Shown in pieces: positions 1 through 11,741 of a stretch of DNA of 64,000 bases. The notes below the pieces were generated by a model. The model was not told the DNA's origin, did not search any database, and worked only from the letters and a program-made list of their open reading frames with translations. A program made the translations under genes and the position numbers. How positions within the stretch are numbered: the first letter of the stretch is position 1; each line of letters begins with the position of its first letter. The stretch comes from Solicoccozyma terricola. Taxonomy: Eukaryota > Basidiomycota > Tremellomycetes > Filobasidiales > Piskurozymaceae. The stretch covers positions 704,127 through 768,126 of the forward strand of contig BCLD01000009.1 of the NCBI GenBank assembly GCA_001600875.1. The letters run 5' to 3'.

Positions 1-244
1 TAATCACCGCCTCAACCCTCTTCGCCTTTCCCTTCCCTTTAATAGCTTTCTCATGAATAAAACCGATCTCTTCTCCGCTATTATCATATACCTTGGTCTT
101 CTTCACTCGTTTGGTTTTCGACTTGATCACAACCACATCCTCCTCGGATGAATCATATTCGGCGTATCGCTTGTTATTCGAGTCGGATGTTGAGGGTCTG
201 GAATCACGGACTTCACGACGTGGGTTACGACGTGGTTCACTCAT
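1..244 (-). CDS. N-terminus of a basic, charged protein (cut by window edge)
   Basis: An open frame starts at the ATG whose first base is 244 and runs off the left edge without a stop, giving about 81 residues. The protein begins MSEPRRNPRREVRDSR, continues with a Ser/Asp/Glu stretch (YDSSEEDVVVI) and then Lys-rich segments (KSKTKRVKKTKV, KGKGKAKRVEAV). No family is recognisable from this fragment. The alternation of acidic and Lys-rich stretches suggests a nuclear or chromatin-associated protein, but that is only an inference from composition. The ATG is the first in frame and is followed at once by the basic leader. Confidence 0.45.
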   Translation of the reverse strand, partial: MSEPRRNPRREVRDSRPSTSDSNNKRYAEYDSSEEDVVVIKSKTKRVKKTKVYDNSGEEIGFIHEKAIKGKGKAKRVEAVI

Positions 245-1433
245 GGGTAGTGGAAGGACGTGGAGTTGGAATAAGAGGTATGTGTGATTTGATGGATGGG
301 GGGCAGATTGTGGTCTGTGTGCTAGGTAGAATATGTTGATGTTCCAAGTGATGTAACTGTTGATCCGGGTGGCTGAGCGGTAGTCACCGTCGTATCTACT
401 AGCGCGACCGGGAACCGAAATCGCCGCTTGCATCTGGTGAACATCCTCATCCAGCTCAGTCTCTCGCCTTGATTTTCCCAGAGCTGGGGAGAAAGGCAGT
501 GGACGGGACAGTTGCACTAGGTCTATATGTTCCATCTAAAAAATGTACCATGTCTGAACTTTGAAAAGCAGCTATCAGAAACCCCGTCGATATCACTCAA
601 TCAATCACCATATCCCTGAAAGACATCTGATGCAGACATTCCGAAAGCAACCTCACACCTACACCACAGCAACGCCTATTGGAATAGACAAGCTCGTTCG
701 TGATGGTATAATAAATATCATGAAGGTGTTTATTAAATCATTACAACAACACCCAAGAGAGAATCACTGCCTTTTCATATGCACCAGAGTGCAAGACCCA
801 TGGGACATAATGTTCCAGTAACCTGTTGTGTGACACGGTTGTATGAGTGATGCGGTAGGGGGTTTATTGTGAATGACGACCCATGGAACTTAAGTTGTCG
901 TATGGAAGGTTTGAGGTCGGTTGTTGACGTGATGATGATATGTTGAAAACGACAAGTACAATCAACCCAGAGGAAAAAAAAAAGACGAATGGGTCGTTGG
1001 AAGGATGAGGAAAGTCGAGCGTGGGGCGGATATTGGATGGAGATCCTCATCGTCCTGTAACGTGTTTTCTGAGAAGAAAATACCCAAGTAGGATAGTTAG
1101 CATTTTTTTCCTTGAATGTACGATTAGGGCGAATGAGCATGCCATTCGGACCGATCCTTCTACGTCTGAGGACGGGTTTTGCGATGCTAGACTCTTATCA
1201 TACCCAATCCTTACATCAACGGGGATGTGAAAGATCGAGCGCGGATTGAACGCACATCCCGAATAAAATAGTCCGTCATTCTCTTTCTGTCGCTCATCGC
1301 CAGCGTGGGTCGTCCCAAACCTCAACCCGCCACCATCCCCAGTCCCGGACTTCCGCCCCGCCGCCCTCACTCACACCCCACCCACCGCAGAAAAGCCAAA
1401 GAAGAAAAGGAAAAAAAAAACCCCCCCCTCGAC
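245..1433. other. Intergenic stretch, no gene recognised
   Basis: About 1.2 kb between the edge gene and the 3' end of PAM18, whose UTR it must include. Open frames here are short, overlap each other on both strands and resemble nothing known. A tRNA box-A-like string near 369-381 has no matching B box or acceptor stem. An A-then-C homopolymer junction lies near 1409-1428, just beyond the PAM18 stop. Confidence 0.5.
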
Positions 1434-1916
1434 TCACTCCAACAACGCCTTTGCCTCATTAACCTTCCCAGCCAAATACGGCGCTCCACCTCTATCAGGA
1501 TGATTAGCGAGCATGAGTCTTCGATGTGCATCTTTGAGACGGGATTGAGTGATTGGGTCTCTGGTGAGGTGAGTACGGGGAAGTTTGGGTTGTGGGAAAG
1601 GAGGCGAAAATAGGATGAGATGGATAACAAGGATGAAAAGGATGGGGAAAGGAAAGTGGATCAGACGGAGGATTAGAACAATAAACCCCGTGGATGTGAG
1701 TTACTATAACTAGTATCAATTATGCAATACCTCCACTCACTTCAATCCTAATATCTTCTGCGCCTCTGATCTATCCATCTTACTCTGAAACCCGCCTTTC
1801 ACAAACTTGTCGGCACCACTCAGCAAACCCGCTCTTGATCTGTATGCTTGCCATGCGACGCGGGACGCGAGACCGGCGCCGAGGAGACCGAGTCCTACTG
1901 TGATTGCTGATGCCAT
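1434..1916 (-). CDS. PAM18: Mitochondrial import motor J-protein Pam18/Tim14
   Basis: Two exons, complement(1741..1916, 1434..1560), give about 100 residues; the donor is GTGAGT and both phases agree. The N-terminus [15 protein letters not shown] is a short transmembrane anchor (about residues 4-20). A linker and a degenerate J domain follow, with the invariant HPD tripeptide inside LANHPDRGG and the C-terminal helix [10 protein letters not shown]. Length, anchor and J domain at the extreme C-terminus are typical of Pam18/Tim14, the inner-membrane co-chaperone that stimulates mtHsp70 at the TIM23 translocase. The start is the ATG just before the hydrophobic segment. An upstream in-frame ATG would add an atypical Pro-rich extension. 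Confidence 0.9.
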
Positions 1917-2240
1917 GGTCGGATGATGGGATGGGGGTTGGATGGTGTATTGAAGTGAGTGGGATGGGTGTGGTGGTTTGAGGACGGAAGAGGTGGCGAC
2001 CGGAGGAGGGGGGCAGGGGGGGTTGGTTGCAACTTTCTTCGCGGTGCGATCTGAGTGACGTGTCATTGAATTCCCCGTCACGTGCATTCAGTTTGTTGAC
2101 AATTCAATGATCAGCCGCCTAGGTTATCCCAACCAACCTCATGGTATATCACAGCGGGGGTCATCGGGATATGTAGTCTGTATCTTGCACACAAAATCGC
2201 ATATCCGTCAACGTTTTCGTACAAATCGCCATCTTGAAAG
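1917..2240. other. Divergent spacer between PAM18 and ABC-transporter relic
   Basis: This 324-base spacer should hold the PAM18 promoter and the former promoter of the decayed ABC transporter. A purine-rich stretch lies at about 1990-2025. I see no element I can name. Confidence 0.4.
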
Positions 2241-4680
2241 ATGGAATCTCCATCCACGCTCCCACAACTCGATCCACCACTCCCACACCACTCCCACGAC
2301 ACCTCTCATGCTGACATCACCTCCTCTAACCGTCTCTCGTCCAACTCCCGCATCTCATCGATCCACGTACCATATCGATATCACAAACCCAACTGACCTA
2401 GCACACTTGACTCGACAGTTATCACGTAAAAAATCAATATCGTCCGGGTATGTGAAAGCAGGGGGATGGATATGGTGGGGGTGTTGCAGTGCGCAAGGAG
2501 GTGACGGGTATTAGTGCGAGTAGTAGAGATGGGGATGGAGATTATGATGGTAGTGGTGTTGTAGAAGATACTGATGAGGACGATGAAGAATGGTGAGTGG
2601 GTGAGGTTAGGGAGTTGGATGGGGCAGCGTCGTGGTGTTTTCCTTTTTGAAGTGTCCTGCTGATTTCATTCTCTTCTTGGTTTCAAATAGTCGATATGGA
2701 AGCACTACTTGGACAGATCTTTGGATCTACTGGATTAGAAGATCAACAACATGTTAAAGAGAATCGTACGTTCCCTGCGATCGCGTTCAAAACCCCCCAA
2801 TTCACGACGAAGAAAATGATCCTCCTGATATAATGTTTTCAATAGGCGGCGAAAAGAAAAGGACCAGTACATCGGAAATTTTTGGCCGTACGCTCAATCA
2901 TCTCCTGCTGGGATAACTCTGCTCGCGGTCTAGATTCGTCCAGTGCAGTGGGATACGTTAAATCGCTTCGAGCACTCACCAATCTCACAAAAAAGGTTCG
3001 ACGTTTGTCTCATTATATCAAGCTTCTGAATCGCTATATGATCTGTTCGATAAAGTCTTGCTCATCGACAAGGGGAAGATGGTTTACTTTCAGTCGATGG
3101 AGGAAGCTGTACCATATTTTACGGACGAGGTAGGGTTCCAACATCATCCAAGACAGAATGCGACGGATTTTCTCGCGAGTTGTATAGATCAGAACGCTCG
3201 ACAACCTCGGGAAGGGTACGAGGGTAAGATTCCGACTACAACTGAGGAATTGACCAAGACCTTGATCGAAAGTGCGACCCGGAAGAGGTCATTGGAAGCC
3301 TTGCACGAATATAAAGCAAGACTAGCAGAACATCCTCGATGTGATGCCGTTGAGCATTCGACAGTGCATGAAAAGGTGCCGAAGAAGAAAGCGGGCGGTA
3401 CAAATTTTACGATCAGTTTGTGGCAACAGGTCATACTGCTGTCAATCAGACAGTACCAGTTGACGTGGGGAGATAAACCCTCATTGATCGCTAAGCTTGG
3501 AGGAACCATCTTCCAGGATATTATCGTGGGACCGGTCTTTTATGATCAGCAGCCGATTACGAGCTCAGGGTTCACTTGGGCTGGTGGTAAGTAGACATAA
3601 AAATACAAAAGGATGACACCAGCATCTGTCATTCGCCTTTTCCGGTGCTGTTTATCAGTGTCTTGTTCCAGGCACAGTGCAAGAGCTTGCAGATCTATCT
3701 GAAACATTTGCCGTTCGACCGGTCCTCATCCGTCACAAGGCATTCGCATTCTATCGACCTGCCGCTTTCGCCATCGCTCAGACGTTATCAGACGTCCCTG
3801 TTATGGCTTTATCCTCTGTCGCTTTCGCTCTCCCAATTTACTTCATGACCAACTTGGCACGGACTTCCTCTCAGTTTTTCATCTTCCTCTTCTTCACGTA
3901 TGTTCTCCAGGTCGTCATGTACGGATTTTTCAGAGGCCTTGTGGCTCTCATGCCAAGTTTGGATGGAGCTACGCCTCTCGCCGGAATCGGTGTTCAAGCT
4001 CTTGTCGTCTACTCTGGATACATAATTCCCTATGGGCAAATAGATGCTACATGCGTTGGCTCCGTTGGGTATGTTGCGCTGCGAATGCGTCCTTTCCGCT
4101 TCGCTGATACTCAACCCGATGCAGATCAACCCAGTGGCGTGAGCGGCATGGTGTCACAGACCGGTTGACCGACTGCTCGCTCCCACAGGTACGGTTTCGA
4201 AGCAGTGATGGCGAATCAGTTCGCATTCATTGAATTACAGAGCGCTACTGGAAGTTACGTCCCTTACGATCCGGCTTACACAAACGTACAATATGGTACG
4301 TGTACCTTGGCTGGATCGCAACCAGGACAGCCCCTGGTCAGCGGTGCTCGATACATCCAAATTCAATATGGAGACACAAGGAGTCACTTGTGGAGGAATC
4401 TAGGAGCTCTCTTCGGCTTTGGGGTCCTCTTCATCCTCATCTCACTTTTTGGTCTCGAGAAGCTTATGAAACCAGAGTCAGGTGTTATTGTTCAATTTCG
4501 CTATGGTATTCGTCTTAACTTGGGCGTTCAGGATTCGAACCAACCCATCCAGAAATAGGTCGAAGAAAGCTTCAAAGACCGGAGAATCAAAGAAACAGAG
4601 CCCTTCACGTATTGAGAAGGGCGGTGCCCAACAGTGTGCATACCACCTTTCTGTAGCTGGGCGGAGAGACAAAACCCGAT
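2241..4680 (+). pseudogene. Relic of a PDR/CDR-type ABC multidrug transporter (first half only)
   Basis: The pieces are clearly a pleiotropic-drug-resistance transporter. They include an N-terminal leader from ATG 2241 (MESPSTLPQLDPP), part of nucleotide-binding domain 1 with GGEKKRTS and the D-loop region CWDNSARGLDSS (about 2850-2940), FVSLYQASESLYDLFDKVLL (about 3004-3060), and the first membrane domain to about 4470 (FYDQQP, VVYSGYIIPYG, GFEAVMANQF). The frame is broken repeatedly: in the leader (stop at 2394), after SEI near 2880 (one extra T in a T run) and near 2990 (one A missing in an A run). The Walker A part of NBD1 is absent. The second ABC half is absent; homology fades in the linker near 4680. 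Several introns, such as 4069-4123 and 4139-4190, still splice cleanly, so decay looks recent. Confidence 0.85.
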
Positions 4681-4984
4681 AATCCGCTTGTTGATGAACA
4701 GTGGCGAAACCCAGGCATAGATTCTGTAGTTGTGACTGACTATATTGCAACATGCCCAGCCCTATCGTAGGATACGTTCATAAACATCGCATTATCCTGT
4801 AACTCTCTGCTCTATTCTGAATCGTGACCTTCTCCGCATCGAGCGAACCTCCCCGGCGGTCTCAAACCAGATCTGTGACTGTTCAACACGTCTCCCCAAA
4901 TCACAACGATGGAGTGGTAATAAACTATAACAATACAGCCCTATACAAAGTTTTGGTAGTTTTTTTTTTGTTCGCCCTTTCTAC
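4681..4984. other. Spacer between ABC relic and UspA gene
   Basis: About 300 bases that include the 3' UTR of the UspA gene (minus strand) and the broken end of the ABC relic. A T run near 4960-4968 is the only simple feature. No gene is seen. Confidence 0.4.
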
Positions 4985-6356
4985 TCAATCACTCATACCT
5001 CCAGTGCTACGATCTCCAGCCGAACGAGTTCTTGTAAGTGGCGTTCCATCTACCATTGCGGCATACGAACCACGAGTAGGATCCGCCTTTCGTTTAGCCA
5101 GATGTTTCTTCACTTTGCGCTCCGGTTTCACCGTTATTACTGGGACAGGGCTGTGGGCCAAGCAGTATCGGCTGACCGAGCCCATCCATTGTTGAAGGAC
5201 CGACTTTTGACCTCGGGTACCCACGACAAGCGCTGTATCGACTTCAAGTTAGCAAATCCATATTCGCTTCTTCAAATTCCAACTCACAATCAGGACGGTA
5301 GAGAGAGATCAAGCGCATCAGGGTTTCAGTTACTTTGCCCGCGACGAACTCGACGATAATCGATACCTGGTGTGGCATTGCAAGTAAGCGAACTGACCGC
5401 ATTATATGTTCACCTCGCAACTCACCTTTCTATCTCCATTGTCTCCATAATAATCATTCTTTTCCAACATGGTTCGCAACAATTGCGCGGCCTCCTCTCT
5501 GAACTCTTCCTGGGCTTGAGGAGAGGCTTTCTCTACGACGGGGATTCAAGGAAGGATTAAATAGCGGCACGTACATCATGGGATGATGCAAACTCACCTC
5601 CCTCATCAAGCTCAATGACTCGAACCGCAATTATTTCATCTCCATCCTCTACTAAACTATCCATCAACCAATCTAATGCCTCAATACCGGATTCATCGTT
5701 TGAGATGGCGACGCAGAAGACTCGAGTGTGTCGAGATCTACGATAACCTTCAGATTTGGCCTGAAAGGAAACAGAAGTATGTCAGCTGGAAGATGTGTGA
5801 ATCGTGGGTAACTGAATTACTTGTAGTGTGTAACTGAACAGAGCAGAGTCCTAGAGGAAAGATGACAACGGTGCATCAGTTGTTACATCCAGTCCTAAAA
5901 CCGCTCGTCAACATAGCCCAGAGCAACACATACAGTCGATTTATCAAACGTTTCGAATCCCACTTTCCTTCTATATGCACCCACATCCGGTCCTTGCCCA
6001 GATGAACTCGTCCTCGTCCTTGGAAATCCCGCTGTATTACCCGTCGCAGGCTCGTCTCTTTCCTCCACCGCCGATTCGTTCCCGTGGTGGGCGAATGCAG
6101 AGTGTAAGCCGGCGTTGTTGACACCATCGTGTGATCGATGAGTGGTTGGCTCCCACGGAAACGCTACGCGATGAGTGTGTGCTCCTGAAGGTGGAGAGAT
6201 GTCCGTAGATGGTTTGTCGAGATCAAAGGTGGATGTTGCAGGGGATGTGACGGGAGACTGAATATTGCGGATCGCAGATCGGAGGACGGGCGATGCGTTG
6301 CGAAGTGCTGGACTGACAGCAGGAGATTGAGGTTGAGACTCGTTCTTGGTGGACAT
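4985..6356 (-). CDS. Universal stress protein (UspA) family protein
   Basis: Six exons, complement(5934..6356, 5821..5850, 5598..5760, 5426..5532, 5288..5366, 4985..5241), with all phases consistent, give about 352 residues. The first 130 or so residues are Ser/Pro-rich and probably disordered. The UspA alpha/beta domain follows: first strand RVFCVAISNDESG, then EALDWLMDSLVEDGDEIIAVRV, a helical region, and the C-terminal nucleotide-binding motif VVGTRGQKSVLQQWMGSVS, which fits the G-2X-G-9X-G-S pattern of ATP-binding Usp proteins. A Lys/Arg-rich tail ends the protein. Fungal members are thought to act in stress responses; the specific role here is unknown. Exon 2 is only 30 bases. Confidence 0.85.
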
Positions 6357-6721
6357 GATCGAGGTTCACGGAGCAATCGGACGGATTGTACGAGCGAGGC
6401 GTTGACCTGAACTCCTGGTATGTTATTACTTGTCCAAGCACAGCTTGCAAGGACGATTGGATTGGATTATCCAAGGAGAGCCTACTGCGGTATTTGCTCG
6501 CTGTGGGTAGAACGCTGGATGTCGTCGATGATGATGTTGCTGTTCAAGTACAACATCAGAACCGGGGAGCAGATATGGCGAGCGGAATGGGTTGACGCGG
6601 CCACGTGCTCCACATTCACCATCCATGCAAGTAATCATTCTACAACTAAGAGACAGACACATCACATTCCTGTCGACATCCCTACCAACCTGTCTATCAC
6701 CTGTACTCGAAATAATACGCA
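6357..6721. other. Spacer between UspA promoter and DOA4-like 3' end
   Basis: About 365 bases upstream of the UspA start and downstream of the deubiquitinase stop, both on the minus strand. Short open frames occur on both strands but none has a recognisable product. Confidence 0.4.
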
Positions 6722-9700
6722 TCAGGACCCCATCACTCTTTTGTAGAAAAGTATGTAAGCTGGTTTGGTCTGTCGAGCGGAAAGTCAATTGGTCAGGGCG
6801 TTGCTCAGGTCAAGCATTACTGTTCGGACTCACCACCACATCTCGCTCCGATGATGGACTGATCTTGCTGTCGTCGCAATACTGCCATCCCTTCGAAGAG
6901 TTGACGAATGCGGTGTCTGGTCGACATCGCAACATCAGCTACGCTCGAAGCCCCCAATTCTCTGCTCCTCGGCTCACAATGTCCGCTACTCAAGCTCCCC
7001 ATATGATTGCTCACAGCGAACAAGTCAAACTTGAACGGCCCTACCATCGACCTCGGATCATCCGGATTACCTCTCGATACGACCGTAGGATCGGGAGGCG
7101 GCATATATCTAGTGAGATCGAGTCCCTTCACCGGGAAAATCACGGGTGTCTCCGATTTATCCCAGAACACTCCGTTTTTTGTGGAAAATCGCTTGAGATG
7201 GATGAGAAGAACGGGTGGAAGACGGGCTATAGACAGACTCTTGGTCGCTTTTCGAGGTACCTTGCAGCGCGGACAATTCCTGGAGATTTCCAACGAATGA
7301 GACGGAGATTAGAAAGGACAAAGGGGGGGAGGGGGAAGGAAAGGACAAGGGCTCACCATGCTTCGGCCTTCTCCATTATCTCCGTTTGAACAAAGTGGTC
7401 AATCAGCTGTTGTAGCACGACCTTCGATTTTCCCGTTGGCACCGGCAGCGACATGTACATAAAGGCGTCATAGGTCGTGGACGTCTAGTCGAGTGCAAAT
7501 CCTTTAGCACTGACCAAATCTTCCACATCTCTGACACGGGGCTTACCTTATGACAAGTCAGACACTCCATTCTATTCCGATACTGGCCTTGAAACAGGTC
7601 CACCATCAAACTGTCATTCCTCATCTTGTAAATCTTCCATTCCTTATCAGCGGCAACTGCGGGAGGTAGGGTCTCAAGCGCTGCCTCCCTCTCTGGCGTC
7701 ATCTCGACGGGTGGCGGCTTCGTCCGGATACGATTTAGATCCTCGTGCAAACCGTCGAGAAGGAAGCTGAGGAACTCTTGTGAGTCTTGTTGGTCGGATC
7801 CGGCGAAGCTCGGCGCCCAGGTGGAAATTGATTTCTATAACAGGATAGTGGGCGTATACGGGTATTAGTGGCGAATCAGGTATCGCGAAGGTCATTGACG
7901 TACGCGGAAGGTGACAGGTGACAAGAAAGTATAGCTTTCCTTCCATAGCATCGATATCAAGGTGGCGAATGCCTTTGCGAGATCGCCCTTGGTCCCTAAG
8001 GGGTTTGTCGTGTTGATCGCTCGCTTGTAGCTGCCGTCTGTGGAATAAGAATTCGGACCAAATGAGCGACTTTAATCAATACCGACCTCCGACTGCACAT
8101 TGCGCACCAAGGAAGAAACGGGCTAAAGGGTAGGTTGCACTCAAACATTGCAGCGTCGAATTCATATAACAGGTGCTGCGCAACGCATCTTCGTCAACGA
8201 CAGCAAATCTTAAGTCACAACGGCCGCACTCACTTGCCGAGGTTTTTCAAACCAGACATGCCCACGGCAACGTCATTCCAATAAGCAACCTGGTCCGCAG
8301 TCGAGTGGGCAAGACCGTCGTAGGAGATGACCGACGACGAGCGCTGCTGCCGTGGTCGTGTGTCTTGCCTATCCAAAGACGGTGAAGCCGCCACTGGCGG
8401 CGGTTGGGGTATGCCCGGACCTTCCACTCTGGGATACTCAGTCGACGATGCTCTTGGTGACGTGTGCCCAGTGTATCCGGAGTACGGCTGACCAAGTTGT
8501 TCGACATAGTCGCTCCGACGGCGAGAGAGGCCTGGGTGGGTCGCTGCTGCGGGTGGTGGGGCAGGTCCGCCGTTGACATTGGACCCGTATGCAGATGAGT
8601 AAGGAGATGAGGCGGTACCCATACTGGCGAGTGCCCGTCCAGTGTAGCCCAATGTCATACCGGACATGGATTGCGGAATCCCGCCTTGGAACTGAGGACA
8701 GCGGAAATGAGGAACATGTAACAACAATGCGTGTACGATCACTCACGCTATCGGCAAGACTCGTTGCATACCCTGGCGAAGGCTTGTACAGCTGGGTTTC
8801 CCTCCGCAGCCGCTTACTTCCATTCGGGAGACTGTAATTGTCGCCGCTGAGTGATGGTTTCTTGGTGCTATATGGACGATTTAATCAGTGGTGGTCATCC
8901 TGATCTACGACATCGCAAACACTCACGGAATCGGGGGAGGCGCTCGACCTCCTTGCGCATTCTGATCGTGAATTGGCGCCAGCGGGCTTGACCTAGAACC
9001 GGACCGGGACCGCTTTCCTTCTTCTTTCCACGCATTAAACCCCCCTACGAGCGCCACGGGACTCCTCCGCAATGATTTGCGAAATTCATCAACGAACACG
9101 AGGTTGTATAACCGGGACATCGCGTTAGGCTTTTCGCCCTTAACAGGGAATCCCGAAGAACTCCTGTCGTAGACGACGACCAGGTCGTATTGTGCTCGGT
9201 TTTGGAATGCTTTCTGCTCCGCAGAGGGTGAGAGAGACAGAGCGCTTTCCAGCTTGACGGAATCGATTCTGTAGACGCAAGGCATGGTCAGCATTATTTA
9301 CTATTATCAGAGCATACGGCTTTAATCCTCCTCACCCTGGCCGATCTAGCAACGTCGGATCAATCCAAGCGATATGGAAACTCCCTTTACTGCCAACATC
9401 GGTCACGATATTTCCATTGTCATACTCCTCCTTTTCGCGGACATCGAGTAACAGTACTCGGACATTCGGATTATCCAGATAATCCCTCAATAACTTGGCC
9501 GTGATAGCGTTGGTGAAGGGAAACACAGGCTTGGACTGGATTGGCGGAGGCGTTCCGTTCAGCTTTTCCATGCCGTCTGCCATATCCGATTTGTCCCTAA
9601 TTGACGGCGTGGTGGAGGGTAACCCTGTTTGGTTTTGAGAGTCCAAAGGCGGACTGGGAAAGTAACTCCCATTAACAGGTTCCCCCGCTATGGTCGTCCC

Positions 9701-11366
9701 ATTTGCAGTATCCGGCTCTGGCAAACTTCGTGGCCTTTGTGGCGGTATATCTACAGCAAGTAGTGAAGAAGTCCCCGGAGCAGCCTTGGGAGGTGACGGA
9801 AACTTTGGTAACCCACTGGAATCTTCGTCTGCCTCCTGAATCGTATGCGGTCTTCCGGTTGTCGTCGTCGGCAACCCAAAGCGCTTACTGTCCGTAGAAG
9901 TTGAGAAATCCGGTGAACTTTCGAAATCACTTAACGATGGGAAGGCAGTTGTGAATTGAGCAAGGGCATCGTACGCTGGAAGATTGGTAGCCGATCCCGA
10001 CGATGAGAGATTATCCAGTCGACCCTTGGTTGACTTCTCCTGAGATCGTGGTGGGACGTAGCCATTCGGTATCGACGGAGTCGGCATGTTTGGTAATGAC
10101 GACTTGTGGAAGTGACTTGATACGATTGGAGGATCTGAAGGAGGTTGACTAGGCGTAGGCGTTGGAGTATCGTTCCCGGATGGATCGGGTGATAACGTCG
10201 GACTTTGTGGATTTGAAGACCGTTCTTCTGGACCTGGCCTTGAGGGACGACCTTGAGCTTGGGATCGAATCGAGGCGAAACTCGATCCGGTTCGATTATT
10301 CTCCAATTGAGCGCTACTTGGTGTATGTGGAGACCCCAAACCGCTATTCCCACCACCACCACCACCACCACCACCACCGGAGTATCCATTTGTTGTAATA
10401 CTAGTTGCTGATCCCCTCCTGCTGGAAGGCCCAGGCACAGGCCCAGGCCCAGCCGCCGCCGCCGCCCCAGTTGTAGTGGTAGAGTTTGCATGGAGACTCG
10501 TATTTGACCCTCTCCTTGTGCGAGAATCGCCTTCCCCACTTGGAGCCTGGACAAGAGGGACACCACCATCCTTACTTAGTCGCCTATTGCTCGTAGAAGC
10601 ATTCAACCCAGCACCTCGTAAGGCTGCGAGGCGAGCTGATATCGAACCTCCTGCTGCGAGATCTGGTTCGGCGGGTTCTTGTTGGATGGACTTGGTTGGA
10701 GGTGGTCGTAGTTGTTGAGATTGTTGAATAGGTGGGGTATGCGAGGTTGAAGAACTCCCAGAGCTGGTTTGAAGCAAGGAAACATCAGAATCTATGACAG
10801 ATTTAGGTTGTCGTTATATCACTACATACCTGTTCTCGGTAGCTTGCTCGATGTCGCGGCGTTTCAGTCTTTCCGAAAGTACCTTTGCTCGATCTACATA
10901 CTCCGGACGATGCTGTTCTCGTCGAAACAGCAGCTTCAGCATCTTTCCTGGCAAAAGGAGAGAGAGATAGAGTATGTATGGTATGTATGCGGCTTACACT
11001 TTGAAAGTCCATCATAGAGTACCAAAGCGGGTGTTTCTGCCCATCGTTCCTCACTTTACTATAATCTGGATGTCCGACGAATGTCTGATAGAAGCTATAT
11101 GATTCCGAAAATTCAAGAGGAATCAGCATGACGTTTCCCTGCACAGTGTACACTACTATCTCTGTAACGTCTCACCCTAACGCCCTCAGGTAACCAACGA
11201 AGGCATCCTCGTCCCTTCCTTGACCTTCAGCAACCTTGGCTTCATCTGCACAATGCTTGGCGCTGTTCAACCACGATTGCAACTTGAATGTTGACGGAAC
11301 TTCATCGATGACCCCTAGTCGACGGAGCTCTGACAATGGAAGACCGGCTTTAGATGATTTGCTCAT
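6722..11366 (-). CDS. DOA4: Doa4/USP8-like ubiquitin carboxyl-terminal hydrolase
   Basis: Fourteen exons, complement(11176..11366, 11000..11094, 10830..10947, 9336..10763, 8927..9268, 8747..8867, 8234..8691, 8087..8175, 7904..8037, 7547..7834, 7357..7484, 6978..7279, 6834..6916, 6722..6769), give about 1274 residues. Order: USP8-type dimerisation helices, a long Ser/Pro/Gly-rich linker with poly-Gly, a rhodanese domain (VRVLLLDVREKEEY to LVGGFNAW), then the USP domain. The Cys box GLKNLGNTCYMNSTLQCL (catalytic Cys in exon 8), zinc-binding CLTC and CPRC pairs, and the His box SGHYTAF...YCDDSK are all present. This architecture is that of yeast Doa4/Ubp5 and human USP8, which recycle ubiquitin from endosomal and proteasomal substrates. 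The weakest junctions are the GTGTAAG donor after 11000 and the GTCGGT donor at 8086. Confidence 0.9.
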
Positions 11367-11741
11367 TGTGAGCTACGACTCGAGGGAAAGAGCAAGATGG
11401 ATGGGTGGAGGGAAGACGCGCGAGATCCGTTGGACGCCCTAGACGAAGAAGCGGTGTTTGCGAATAATGAGCGAATGTCGGTCCTACAGTGGCATGATTG
11501 ATGTCGATGGAACGGCAGTGTCGTGGCTCAGACGATGGAGGGGGACGGCGCTGTGCATCCAGGTGCTGCTGTGATGGTGACAGTGCGAGTGAGGCATCGG
11601 GTGGTGGTGGATGAGACGACTTGCCTTCCCGCTGGCTGAGTGGATTGCTCGGCCATGTTTCGCCGCTCAGTTGAGTGAATTTCAGTTCAACACATCCCAT
11701 CACCCCCCATGCACCCCACCATCCCATACCAACATCCTGCC
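11367..11741. promoter_or_regulatory. Divergent promoter region of DOA4-like and IPI1
   Basis: A 375-base spacer between two divergent starts, so it should contain both promoters. C-rich stretches lie just before the IPI1 ATG (about 11698-11741). No specific site can be named. Confidence 0.4.

Noticed and set aside
361..446. tRNA-like sequence with a good A box (TGGCTGAGCGGT)
   Set aside because: No matching B box, no acceptor stem pairing and no anticodon loop could be drawn.
4530..4545. B-box-like GGTTCGAATCC on the minus strand
   Set aside because: It lies in the ABC-transporter relic and has no A box or stems at the right distance.
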